Below are positions 1-8,118 of a DNA stretch of 36,444 bases, one piece after another. Numbering within the stretch: position 1 is the first letter of the stretch; each line of letters opens with the position of its first letter. This DNA comes from Lachnospiraceae bacterium UBA3401. Lineage in GTDB: Bacteria; Bacillota; Clostridia; Lachnospirales; Lachnospiraceae. The translations under genes were made by a program, and so were the position numbers. The notes beneath the pieces are model-generated. The model saw only the letters and a program-made list of their open reading frames with translations, was not told the DNA's origin and searched no databases. The stretch spans positions 1-36,444 of the forward strand of contig DEPD01000183.1 of NCBI GenBank assembly GCA_002358575.1, read 5' to 3'.

Positions 1-768
1 ATAAAAGTAAAAAAGACAAATAACACACCGGAAAAAGTTACAATTACTTCTTCACAGTCAAATAATGATTTTGATAATCTGACTTCGCTGACAGTGCCGT
101 ATAGTCTTGTGGTTTCGGGAAATGATTATTATGTTTATTTAGTAACAGATGAAAAAGAAGTCTCTGTGTTGGAAAAATTACATAGATTTGATAAAACACT
201 GCTAGATATTGGACTAAAAATGAAAACGGGATTGACAGTTGATTTTCGTAATCGTGAGATACTTCGTGATGATGCGGAGGAAGGTGCAATTCCACTCTTT
301 TATTCACAGCATATTAAACAGGGAGAAGTGCAGTTCCCTATCCAGAAAGAACATGAGTATGTTGTGACCGAGCAAAAGGGATTGATGCAGGACAATCGGA
401 ATTATTTGTTTGTCAAACGTTTTACTGCAAAAGAAGAAAGGCGCAGACTGCAGTGTGGTGTATATTTATCAAACAAATATCCACAGTATAAGAAAATCAG
501 TACACAAAACAAGATTAATTTTGTAGATGGATTGATAATGGAAATGCCAGAGTGTCTTGTGTATGGATTATATGTGATTTTTAACTCTACTCTTTGCGAT
601 GAATATTATAGGATTCTGAATGGCTCAACGCAGGTAAATTCAACAGAAATTAATGCGATGTTGGTTTCTGATTTGGACAGTATACAGGAAATGGGTAGAA
701 AATTGATGAAAAGCAAGGATATGTCACAAAGTAATTGTAATATGATATTGGAGGGGTACTGTGGATAA
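1..768 (+). CDS. C-terminal part of a type II R-M adenine-specific DNA methyltransferase (partial)
   Basis: The reading frame is open to the left edge of the window, so this is the 3' part of a longer gene. The visible ~255 residues contain no catalytic NPPY motif; that would lie upstream. The assignment rests on the C-terminal target-recognition region, with the stretches NYLFVKRFTAKEERRR, INFVDGL and IFNSTLCDEYYRILNGSTQVN. This pattern is typical of the methyltransferases paired with BsuBI/PstI-type endonucleases. The stop codon overlaps the GTG start of the following endonuclease remnant, as expected for a translationally coupled M-R pair. The partner is dead, so this enzyme, if intact upstream, would be an orphan methylase. 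The recognition sequence cannot be read from this fragment. Confidence 0.75.
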   Translation: MKVKKTNNTPEKVTITSSQSNNDFDNLTSLTVPYSLVVSGNDYYVYLVTDEKEVSVLEKLHRFDKTLLDIGLKMKTGLTVDFRNREILRDDAEEGAIPLFYSQHIKQGEVQFPIQKEHEYVVTEQKGLMQDNRNYLFVKRFTAKEERRRLQCGVYLSNKYPQYKKISTQNKINFVDGLIMEMPECLVYGLYVIFNSTLCDEYYRILNGSTQVNSTEINAMLVSDLDSIQEMGRKLMKSKDMSQSNCNMILEGYCG

Positions 769-1318
769 AATTGATGAGGCAAGAGAACTTTTGAAAATGC
801 TTGGAATGCCTAAAGCGCAGTAGACGGATATTTGCTGTTATGTATTGTTGGCAATGGCAGGGATAAAGCAGGATACATTATGGAAAGATGCTGGAAATGA
901 GTGGATTCGTATCCATGATATTATCCAGTTTGCCAATACATATTACGACTCGACTTATGCAGAAAACAGTCGGGAGACTTTTCGTAAGCAGGCATTGCAT
1001 CATTTTCGTAATGCAGCACTCGTAGAGGATAATGGGAAAGTTACAAATAGCCCTAATTATAGGTACAGGCTTACAGAAGAAACATTGCAGGTGATAAGGG
1101 TATTTCAAACATCAGAGTGGCAAAAATCTATGGATCGTTTTTTGAAATACCATGAAAAGTTGGTGGATATTTATGCTTCAAAAAAGAGAATGACAATGAT
1201 GCCAGTGCGTATCAATGGAGCAGATTTTCAATTTTCTACAGGCAAGCACAATGAACTGCAAAAAGCTATTATTGAGGAATTTGCGCCACGATTTGCGCCT
1301 AGTACAGCATTTTTTTGA
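761..1318 (+). pseudogene. Broken BsuBI/PstI-family type II restriction endonuclease
   Basis: A GTG start at 761 overlaps the methyltransferase stop. The frame reads a typical N-terminus (LLKMLGMPKAQ), is interrupted by an in-frame TAG at 821, and then continues in the same frame as the winged-helix-like N-terminal domain of BsuBI/PstI endonucleases (LLAMAGIK, NSRETFRKQALHHF, NSPNYRYRLT). It ends at EEFAPRFAPSTAFF, where family members continue into the catalytic domain. So the gene carries two lesions, an early amber codon and loss of the catalytic C-terminus, and cannot make an active nuclease. The cut-off point abuts an IS630 remnant, which suggests the insertion or a related deletion removed the 3' half. 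Confidence 0.8.
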
Positions 1319-1343
1319 TACTCATATACTATCAAGGCTGTTT

Positions 1344-2095
1344 TTAACCAGCATAGTTCCAGTTAAATGCTTTGGCTGTTAAATTGTATTGTTTAATAAA
1401 TTTAAGGATGCTTTGAGCCATTTCCTCTACGGATTTATAACTGCCCTTTTTCAAAAGCTTCCGGTTGATGATACCAAACCAGATTTCTATCTGGTTCACC
1501 TAGGAACTGTACTTCGGTGTATATACAAAACGGATCCTGTGGCTTTCATCCTTAAGGAAAGATTCCCGGCTTTTCATGCTCTCCAGTATGCCTTTCTTTC
1601 CCTTAATACCAAGATCAACCCTAATGGAACATTCCTGTGCAACCAACTTTACAAGTCCTTCGGATTTATGGGTATTAAGGCCATCACAGATAATGATATA
1701 GTTTTTATCTGCATCTTCTGCTATGAGCTGCCGGACAGCATTGCAGAAATCTTCCTCATTCCGTGTGCTGTTCAGATATGGTGACTAGATCCTGCCATCT
1801 GCAATACGCAGGAATGTGATCAGACTTATGGTGCCATGACGGATGTATTCAAACTCATGCAGCACCGGGATGCCTGGGCGTACCGGCTTGTCCGGGGATT
1901 TGTGCTCCAGTGCATGGATCCCGGTCATTTCGTCCGTGGAATACACTTGCGTACCACATTCGGCAAGTTCTGCAGCCTGCAGATAGATGCCACAGATTGT
2001 TTCAATTTTTTTTAAGGATTCCGGGGTTATCGTGCTTTTCCGGAGAGTTGAGCCAGTAACGGTTTTTCCATGGTGCGATTCCCCATAGGCGCGAA
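1344..2095 (-). pseudogene. IS630-family transposase remnant
   Basis: Read on the minus strand, the frame gives IS630/Tc1-type DDE transposase sequence: STDEMTGIHALE, then ICDGLNTHKSEGL, then YTPKYSS followed by VNQIEIWFGIINRKLLKKGSY near the C-terminus, ending ...NWNYAG and a stop at 1344. Two in-frame amber codons interrupt it: one at 1785-1787, and one at 1500-1502 where the family has Trp (YTPKYSSW). The N-terminal helix-turn-helix part is missing, with the 5' end cut near 2095 by the neighbouring IS4-like element. It is a non-functional fossil. No clean terminal inverted repeats were identified. Confidence 0.8.
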
Positions 2096-2210
2096 CTTAA
2101 GCAAAAAGTGTACAAATTTCCCATTTCTAAAAAATTAAAAAAATTCACCATAACCACTCTTTTTCGTGTAAAATAATTTTCAAAAACACACTTCCACTTA
2201 AAAGAGGGTT

Positions 2211-3344
2211 ATGATGAATTTACAAAATGTTTTTACCAAAATGGATAAATTTCTGCAAGAACATTTAAAAATCTGGGACTATAAAATTCTTCCGCATTTT
2301 CCAGACAACCTGGATGAAACAGCGGCTCAGTCAGGCGCATTACAGCGTAAAAGAGGTATCCATTCCGTATATGACCTGTTAAAGCTCTTTTTTCTTTATG
2401 CATGTTCCAGCTTTTCCTTCCGCTTCCTGGCAGTGGCAGCCTGTGCGCTTGGAATATCCTCTGTTTCTGACACCGCCCTATGTAAAAGGTTTTCAAAGGC
2501 AGTCCCTTTTCTCCATGAGATTCTCCACACCATGCTGTCAAGCTTGTTCTCCAATCCAGCAAGTGCTCTGCCACACAGAGTGAAAAATATATTTCTTGTA
2601 GATGCATCTATCATCCGCCAGACAGGTATTTGCCAGGAACAGGAACGTATTCATCTTTGTTACAGCCTCAACCAGAATAGGATGAAGCAGATAAAAGTCA
2701 CGAATCACCATACGGCTGAATCTCTTTCGTACTTTACGTTTGAGAAAGGCGATCTTGTGATGGCAGACGCAGGATATGCAACTGCGCAGAACTATATTTA
2801 TGCATAGGAACAACAAGCAGACGTAGTCCTGCGAATCACACCAAAGACATTCTGCCTGTATGATGCAGATGACAAAAAGATATCCTTGGTATCCCTGCTA
2901 AAACAGGCAGAGGACCAAGGGGTTTGTATGGTGGAGGTCTTTGGAATTTGCAGGTATAAAAGTAAAATGGGCTTTGTACGGGTAATTGCGCAAAAACTTC
3001 CTGAGGAACAAGCACGCAAAGCCAAAAAACGCAAGCAGAGAAAAGCCTCAAAAAACCAGAATCAAATTACACAAGACACTTTGTTTTGTTCAGGCTGGAT
3101 TGTTGTTATTACAACGCTTGGAATAGAATACAGTGGGGAGGAAATCTTATATTTATATAGAAGCCGCTGGCAGGTTGAACGATTGTTTAAGCGATTGAAA
3201 CAGAATTTTAGTATAACTACCACCAGTTTACAACTTTTTAGTGATTTGATTATTCAAAGCTCCCTGAATGAATGCGTTTTAATGGGTCTTATTAATTTTT
3301 TAGGATTTGGAGGTTTAATCCCAAAGTGGCAAATAATATTTTGA
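2211..3344 (+). pseudogene. IS4-family transposase, interrupted by an amber codon
   Basis: The ATG at 2211 follows a good ribosome binding site (AAAAGAGGG). The product resembles IS4-family transposases: an N-terminal domain, then IFLVDASIIR (first Asp), VMADAGYAT (second Asp), and the YREK signature YLYRSRWQVERLFKRLKQ. An in-frame TAG at 2805 splits it right after the second Asp motif, and the frame then continues to 3344. The C-terminus also looks shortened, ending LIPKWQIIF. Weakly matching ends (GTGTACAAATTT near 2110; GGTGCAAATTTTG on the minus strand near 3395) may be the terminal repeats, which would give an element of about 1.3 kb. Inactive unless the amber codon is read through. Confidence 0.8.
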
Positions 3345-3590
3345 TGACAAATTTTAACTTTTTAAGTATCAAATATTGTATCCTATAGCAAAATTTGCAC
3401 CCTATGAATCAGAAAAAGTAGTATTTTCAAGGATTTGGGTAACATTATCTATCCATAAAAAAAGTTGTAAAGTGGTGTTATACAATAAAAAAGAAAAAGG
3501 TTTTAACAATATACAATGTAATGTAGTACATATTGAAATAATCAGAGAATAATGTATAATATAAGAAAAAGGATATGGAAGGATATAGGT

Positions 3591-4401
3591 ATGTCAGGTA
3601 CTGAGAAAAAACAAAGGCGCCAACGTCGTTCCGCATAGAGCAGGAAACGGCAGACCGGTTTCGGGAAGCGGCGAAGGAGTTTTCAAACCAGGATGCTGCA
3701 TTGAATGCATTGTTGGCATCCTTTGAAAGAGAAAAAATACAGGAAGCAAATCCGCAGTTTTCGGAAGATATGAATGTATTCGAGAAATATCAAAGATGCC
3801 TGTCGGCAAAATTTGCAGATGTACTGAAGGCGATGTCAACGGCGGATGACAGCGCAAGAGTGGATGTGCAGAAGCCTCTGGACTCAAAGGATGCTATGAT
3901 TACTGAGTTGCAGAATGCCTTAGAGGAGGCCAGAAAACGTAAACAGACATATGAAGAATTGTACAGTGGGATTGAAAAAGAAAAAAAGCGGTTGAGACCA
4001 GCCTGCATAATGAACAGATGGAAACAGAAAGGCTAAAATGGGAAATGCAGGAAAAGGCGGATCAGCATGCTTTTATATTGTCTGATAAGGAAAGACTGAA
4101 TGATATTTTGAGCCAGAATGTATCAGAGCTTCAGGGAAAAATAAGTGAGTATCAGGAATATCCGAAATAGATGCAGGAGAAGGATGCCCAGATCAAGGAG
4201 CTTAATTTAGAAGTGCAGGAACTCGAAAATCAGATAAAAGATGCAGAGTATCAGCATAAAGTGGAATTGCTGGATAATGAAAGGAAATATGAAAAGGAAA
4301 AATCCGATATAAAAGCACAATTCGATGAAAAGCAGGAGGATCTTAGAGAGAAATATGAGAAGGAGATAGAGAAGTTAAGGCGAAGATTGGAGAAAAGTTA
4401 A
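3591..4401 (+). pseudogene. Frameshifted coiled-coil protein
   Basis: An ATG at 3591 sits behind GGAAGGATATAGG. The first 13 codons read MSGTEKKQRRQRR. A shift near 3630 then leads into RIEQETADRFREAAKEF and SNQDAALNALLASFE, which resembles a small ribbon-helix-helix-like start followed by a long coiled coil. A second shift lies in an A-rich run near 3975, after which the frame resumes (METERLKWEMQ). An in-frame TAG at 4168 precedes the last, very charged heptad-rich segment ending LRRRLEKS. Three lesions make it a pseudogene. Coiled-coil proteins of this kind are common accessory genes, but I do not recognise a function. The 3345-3590 stretch upstream is AT-rich and appears non-coding. Confidence 0.6.
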
Positions 4402-4555
4402 AGTAAAAACGAATAGGTTTGGGCCTTTGTATTGTTTGAGCATAGTTTATAGCGTGACGTACTAATCATATTGTACATTGGGACAAAAATATGTATATTA
4501 GGTGTATGTTATTGAATTTCCAATATATTTATTATTAAAATACAAGAAAATAGAA

Positions 4556-4720
4556 CTAGTACACCATTTTTTACTTCCTCATATACCAAGCACTCGCTAT
4601 TTGCATCATTGCCGTGTTGTCGTCAGCCAACGATGCCACCGCATCGCCTCCTTCCTCCGCCTTGCACTGATACAAATATCAAGCACTTTGTATACGAAGA
4701 TTAAAAAAACGGTGTACTAG
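4556..4720. repeat. Left island-flanking palindromic repeat, split by an 85-bp insertion
   Basis: The left part (4556-4594) begins CTAGTACACC and the right part (4680-4720) ends GGTGTACTAG. With the insertion at 4595-4679 and one copy of the duplicated CAAGCACT removed, the rest closely matches the reverse complement of 13392-13462, including the centre reading CATATACCAAGCACTTTGTATAC. The repeat is itself an imperfect palindrome that could fold into a long hairpin. It marks the left boundary of the AT-rich agr-epipeptide island. Confidence 0.8.
4595..4679. mobile_element. 85-bp MITE-like insertion with an 8-bp target duplication
   Basis: The insertion is flanked by direct copies of CAAGCACT (4587-4594 and 4680-4687), whereas the uninterrupted repeat at 13392-13462 has only one copy. 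Its ends form imperfect inverted repeats: TATTTGCATCATTGC at the left, and TATTTGTATCAGTGC on the opposite strand at the right. The internal part (GTTGTCGTCAG, CAACGATGCCACCG) recurs at 18172-18220. It has no coding capacity, so a transposase acting in trans would be required. Confidence 0.7.
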
Positions 4721-4767
4721 GGGGATGTCATTTTCAAGGTTTGATGAATGAAAGGGATGTCGGACAT

Positions 4768-6051
4768 ATGGAACTGCAGATTGTAATAATGAGTATTATT
4801 ACATACTTATTATTATTTAATAGTTGTTTGACTTTTCGATTAAATATTATTCAGAACATAGTTATTACTATTGTACTTACTGTCAATATAGCATTTGTTG
4901 GTAATATAATTGGCGGTTTATTTGTTATACCAATGTTTATTATATTGATTATGTATATAATATGGTTAAAACGAGAGGATTGGTTAGTAAATATTTTTTT
5001 AATAGTATTTTCATACACTTTATTAGTCATTGTAGATAATTTGACTCATTTTATTTGGAATATTATAGGATTGAATGTTAGTAAGCATTGGCCTATTTAT
5101 ATGATAGTAGATTATCCTATTTTTGTTGTGATATGTCGATTTATGTCAAGTAAAATAGTTAAATTGAAAAAAAGGGAAACTTTGATGTTATCCCCCAAGA
5201 TTTTAGTAATTCTTGGAACAGATTTGACGTTATACTTGATTATTTTTGTAATGAATGTAACTGTGGTAGAACAGGTGGGATCATCCTTATCAGTTCTTTT
5301 TAGTATAATATTGTATATAGGGTATTTTTTATTAATATTTTCAATGGTAACAACAATTGTTAAAGAGTATGATACCAATGCTAAAATAATATTGAAACAA
5401 AATTCATATGATAATCTTCGGGAATATATGTCTCAGATTGAGGAACTTTACCAGAATCTCAGGGTTTTTAAGCATGACTATGCAAACATTATGGTGAGCA
5501 TGGCGGGATATATTGAGGGAAATGATATGGAAGGCTTGAAAAGGTATTATGATAAGCAGATATTTCCAATCAGTAATCAGTTAATAAAGGCAAACGACGC
5601 AATAGCCATATTGCATAATTTGGATATTGTTGAATTGAAAAGTCTTATTTTTGTTAAAATAAATCATGCTTTAGAACTCAATATAGAAGTAAGCCTTGAA
5701 ATAACTGAAGAAATTGAAACTATCAATATGAAGAGTGTTGATCTGGTAAGAATAATAGGCATTTTGTTAGATAATGCAATAGAAGCCTGTCAAGAATGTG
5801 AACATCCCAGTATTGGTTTTAGTATAATGAAAATGGATAATGATGTAACATTTGTTATAAAAAATACATATATAAAGCACGATATAGACTACAGTAAGCT
5901 TGGAAGTATAGGCGTTAGCTCTAAAGGAGAACGGCGAGGAGCTGGCTTGTATAATATAAAGACCATCACTAATGATTATGATAATGTAATTATGGATACA
6001 GAATATGAAGCCGGATATTTTACTCAGGTATTGGAGATTTATGCTTCATAG
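4768..6051 (+). CDS. agrC: AgrC-like peptide-sensing histidine kinase
   Basis: Membrane sensor kinase of the HPK10/AgrC class. The first ~200 residues are a series of hydrophobic helices, consistent with the six- to seven-helix sensor domain that binds cyclic peptides in AgrC/FsrC. The dimerisation segment carries the phospho-acceptor in FKHDYANIM (His236 from this start). The GHKL ATPase domain has the N-box DNAIEACQEC and the G-box SSKGERRGAGLYNI. Upstream in-frame starts exist at 4741 (TTG) and 4744 (ATG); the ATG at 4768 is preferred because AAAGGGA lies just upstream. The 3' end overlaps the convergent agrB gene by 32 bp, so their transcripts are antisense to each other at the ends. It presumably phosphorylates the LytTR regulator encoded at 6709. 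Very AT-rich compared with the chromosome. Confidence 0.9.
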   Translation: MELQIVIMSIITYLLLFNSCLTFRLNIIQNIVITIVLTVNIAFVGNIIGGLFVIPMFIILIMYIIWLKREDWLVNIFLIVFSYTLLVIVDNLTHFIWNIIGLNVSKHWPIYMIVDYPIFVVICRFMSSKIVKLKKRETLMLSPKILVILGTDLTLYLIIFVMNVTVVEQVGSSLSVLFSIILYIGYFLLIFSMVTTIVKEYDTNAKIILKQNSYDNLREYMSQIEELYQNLRVFKHDYANIMVSMAGYIEGNDMEGLKRYYDKQIFPISNQLIKANDAIAILHNLDIVELKSLIFVKINHALELNIEVSLEITEEIETINMKSVDLVRIIGILLDNAIEACQECEHPSIGFSIMKMDNDVTFVIKNTYIKHDIDYSKLGSIGVSSKGERRGAGLYNIKTITNDYDNVIMDTEYEAGYFTQVLEIYAS

Positions 6052-6595
6052 TAGCAAAAAGTAAAATTGCAACAACAGCCATAGAGTAAACAATTGCTCC
6101 ACGCAAGATGGATTTTGAGAAAATAGAAATTATGGTTAATATAACGGAAATTATTTTTAGGCGTTTATGTTGTTTAATGCTATATTCTGGAGAATAGGGA
6201 TTGTTATGTGTGCCTTTTGGTATATAATAAAAAAATGTTATATTTACTAATATACATACAATGATGCATGTAGGTAGGTTTATTTGAATTGACTGTATGA
6301 ATTTTCCACCTCCAACCATGATTAGGGTGGTAGCAACTAAACATTTTTCAATGCTGTTACAATGGTATCCTCCAGCGATGATCCGTAGTATACCAAAAAA
6401 TATGAATAATAAAAGAGTTTCAATAAATGTTTTTGTAATATATGATAGAAATAGCATGAGCCCGATAATAACAATATTATATAAGATGTTTTGAATTCCA
6501 TAAAGCATTTGCAGATATTCTATTTCCGAACACGAATGATCTTCATCAAGTATATTTATTATTTTTTTGGCAACATTACGGAATATTTTTTTCAT
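6020..6595 (-). CDS. agrB: AgrB-like accessory gene regulator protease
   Basis: A 191-residue multi-helix membrane protein of the AgrB family, which in agr systems cleaves the AgrD prepeptide and closes the thiolactone or lactone ring. The catalytic pair is present in LRIIAGGYHCNSIEKC: His78 and Cys85, seven residues apart as in AgrB. The length matches the family. The start is supported by AAGGATGG seven bases upstream. It is divergent from agrA and convergent with agrC, unlike the usual co-directional agrBDCA operon. No AgrD gene lies beside it; the best candidate is at 7697. A TATAAT at 6633-6628 on the minus strand is a plausible -10, with LytTR half-sites just upstream. Confidence 0.9.
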   Translation of the reverse strand: MKKIFRNVAKKIINILDEDHSCSEIEYLQMLYGIQNILYNIVIIGLMLFLSYITKTFIETLLLFIFFGILRIIAGGYHCNSIEKCLVATTLIMVGGGKFIQSIQINLPTCIIVCILVNITFFYYIPKGTHNNPYSPEYSIKQHKRLKIISVILTIISIFSKSILRGAIVYSMAVVAILLFATMKHKSPIPE

Positions 6596-6642
6596 ATAAT
6601 AATACCATCCTTTATAGTTTGGTATATATTATAAAGCAACTA

Positions 6643-6694
6643 TTTGAAAGTAATTTATTATTTCTTAAGCGTAGGATAAAATAGCTTGAGCGTA
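6643..6694 (-). promoter_or_regulatory. LytTR (AgrA-type) box upstream of agrB
   Basis: On the minus strand, two near-identical half-sites TACGCTCAAG (6694-6685) and TACGCTTAAG (6673-6664) are repeated at a 21-bp step. A weaker third, TACTTTCAAA (6652-6643), follows at the same step. LytTR regulators bind ~9-bp direct repeats about two helical turns... that is ~21-22 bp start to start. The array points towards agrB, suggesting autoinduction; it also lies just ahead of agrA. Confidence 0.6.
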
Positions 6695-6708
6695 AGGGAG
6701 TATTTGAA

Positions 6709-7440
6709 ATGATAGATGTATATATTTGTGAAGATATTAAAGAGCAGAGGGATATTTTAGCTCATTATGTTAAGGCGGCTATATTGATTCAAGAATACGA
6801 TATGAAGTTACGGATAAGCACTGACAAACCAAAGGAACTAATTGAGCAGTTGAAGCAATCAAAGAATACGGGGCTTTATTTTTTGGATATAGATTTAAAA
6901 TCAAACAAGAACGGAATAGTGCTCGCTAAAGAAATAAGAGAATATGATCCAAGAGGGTTTATAGTATTTGTAACGTCTCATTCAGAAATGTCATACATAA
7001 CATTTCAATATAAGGTAGAGGCTTTGGATTTTATTTTGAAAGACGATCCACGAGAACTTCAGCATCGTATATGTGAATGTATGGAAAATGTAAACCAAAA
7101 ATATGCAAAGATCTCAAGAGGTAATGGAAAAACGATTACAATTACAAGGGGAGGAAGAAAAATAACATTATCCTACGATGACATTATGTTTTTTGAAACA
7201 TCTGTTAATGAACATAAGCTTATTGTTCATACAATAAATAAATCAATGGAATTTTTTGGTAAAATGAAAGATATAGAAGACGAAGTTGGAGAAGACTTTA
7301 TTCGATGTCATAGAGCGTATTTAGTAAACAAGAAGAACATTGAAGAAGTCTTGTATGCTGATAAGCTTATTATTATGAAAAATCGAGCTGAATGTCCTAT
7401 ATCCCATAGGATGCTAGGACAAGTAAAGAATCAAATATGA
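6709..7440 (+). CDS. agrA: AgrA-like LytTR response regulator
   Basis: A 243-residue response regulator. The N-terminal receiver domain carries the acidic pocket (CED at 7-9) and the phospho-acceptor Asp60 in YFLDIDL, the same local sequence as AgrA. The C-terminal LytTR DNA-binding domain (about residues 140-243) includes DDIMFFETS and the conserved FIRCHRAYLVNKKNI. AAGGGAG precedes the ATG. A rho-independent terminator follows at 7466. It is expected to be phosphorylated by the kinase encoded at 4768 and to act at the two matching operator regions at 6643-6694 and 7541-7573. Confidence 0.92.
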   Translation: MIDVYICEDIKEQRDILAHYVKAAILIQEYDMKLRISTDKPKELIEQLKQSKNTGLYFLDIDLKSNKNGIVLAKEIREYDPRGFIVFVTSHSEMSYITFQYKVEALDFILKDDPRELQHRICECMENVNQKYAKISRGNGKTITITRGGRKITLSYDDIMFFETSVNEHKLIVHTINKSMEFFGKMKDIEDEVGEDFIRCHRAYLVNKKNIEEVLYADKLIIMKNRAECPISHRMLGQVKNQI

Positions 7441-7465
7441 TATCAATATACGCAGGTTTATAACA

Positions 7466-7510
7466 TAAGGAAGGCGATCTGAAAAAGTATTTAACGGATC
7501 GTCTTCCTTA
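7466..7510 (+). terminator. Terminator after agrA
   Basis: A 14-bp stem TAAGGAAGGCGATC (7466-7479) pairs with GATCGTCTTCCTTA (7497-7510), with one G-U pair, followed by TATTATTT. It separates the regulatory genes from the peptide genes. Confidence 0.75.
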
Positions 7511-7540
7511 TATTATTTAGCATGTATTATCTAGATTAAA

Positions 7541-7573
7541 TACGTTTAAGTAATTTTATATTTCTTAAACGTT
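7541..7573 (+). promoter_or_regulatory. LytTR-type box upstream of the peptide genes
   Basis: Half-sites TACGTTTAAG (7541-7550) and, inverted, AACGTTTAAG on the minus strand (7573-7564) form a near-palindrome. The core AAGTAATTTTATATTTCTTAA (7548-7568) is almost the same as 6648-6668 in the agrB-agrA spacer. A TTGACC at 7596-7601 is a possible -35, but the matching -10 (near 7619) is poor, as is common for activator-dependent promoters. Control of both downstream peptide genes is inferred. Confidence 0.55.
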
Positions 7574-7696
7574 AAAATAATCAAAAAATAATACGTTGAC
7601 CGCAAAGAAAATTCCTTTTAAGAAAAAAGAGTATGAAATGTTGCAGTGCATGATAAAGTAACATTATCAAATGAATGGTTGAGGGAGAGATTTAAA

Positions 7697-7885
7697 ATGA
7701 AAGATATAAAGAAGAAGAGTATTGATGTGTTATGCAACTTTGGAAAATTCGGGCTGGGTAAGTCTATTACATTAGGAATGTATGATTTTGAAGTTCCTGC
7801 TCAGCTAATGGCTGGTGTGAACCAGAATGGTAACAGGACTCAAGCTACCCGAAAGGTAATTAGTCGGAAAGCTTGGAACAATTGA
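7697..7885 (+). CDS. Candidate AgrD-like prepeptide with no core cysteine
   Basis: A 62-residue peptide whose ATG follows GAGGGAGAG seven bases upstream; an in-frame ATG at 7646 lacks a binding site. Residues 1-22 are basic and amphipathic. Then comes SITLGM (23-28), and then YDFEVPAQL, which resembles the AgrD recognition tail: DEVEVPKEL in S. aureus and YEPKSP in Listeria, where the Pro sits six residues after the cleavage point. By that rule AgrB would cut after Met28. The position of the usual ring Cys holds no Cys; Ser23 or Thr25 could form a lactone, as Ser does in the Enterococcus GBAP. The basic tail of ~24 residues after AQLM is unusually long. Alternatives are a second RiPP precursor or a leaderless peptide. 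Its position away from agrB is atypical. Confidence 0.5.
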   Translation: MKDIKKKSIDVLCNFGKFGLGKSITLGMYDFEVPAQLMAGVNQNGNRTQATRKVISRKAWNN

Positions 7886-7964
7886 AAATAGTTGCAGATT
7901 TAGTTAGATTCAAAGATATTTGTATCATTTGAATAAAATCATACAAAGGAAGGAGGCGTTTGAC

Positions 7965-8111
7965 ATGTTGAAGAACTTTCGTGAGACAGATCCGAAGAAG
8001 AGCTCTGAGATGAAAAAGCAGTTAGATGCTGTAAAGCTGGAAAAGGTTCGTAGCTTATGGTACCTTATTACTTCTTCAAGCGGAAAAGTTATCGCAGGAT
8101 CAAAAGGCTAA
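7965..8111 (+). CDS. yydF: YydF-like epipeptide precursor
   Basis: A 48-residue prepeptide behind a very strong ribosome binding site (AAAGGAAGGAGG, 8-base spacing). The C-terminal part LWYLITSSSGKVIAGSKG (31-48) aligns without gaps to the B. subtilis YydF core LWYFVKSKENRWILGSGH; the preceding VRS matches VND. YydF is a RiPP in which YydG converts Val36 and Ile44 to D residues. The aligned positions here are Ile35 and Ile43, so two D-allo-Ile are predicted. Residues 1-30 are a charged helical leader. The terminator right after the gene would let it be made in excess over the biosynthetic genes. Predicted product: a short linear peptide acting on competitor cell envelopes, by analogy with YydF. 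Confidence 0.85.
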   Translation: MLKNFRETDPKKSSEMKKQLDAVKLEKVRSLWYLITSSSGKVIAGSKG

Positions 8112-8118
8112 TGAGAAG

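Noticed and set aside
1389..1784. Plus-strand frame of 131 codons
   Set aside because: It is the shadow of the minus-strand IS630 transposase remnant, whose motifs are unmistakable.
4502..4720. Frame of 72 codons before agrC
   Set aside because: It reads across the palindromic repeat and the MITE-like insertion; no binding site, no protein-like composition.
7646..7696. Upstream ATG extending the AgrD-like peptide by 17 residues
   Set aside because: No ribosome binding site precedes it, while GAGGGAGAG stands at the right distance before the ATG at 7697.
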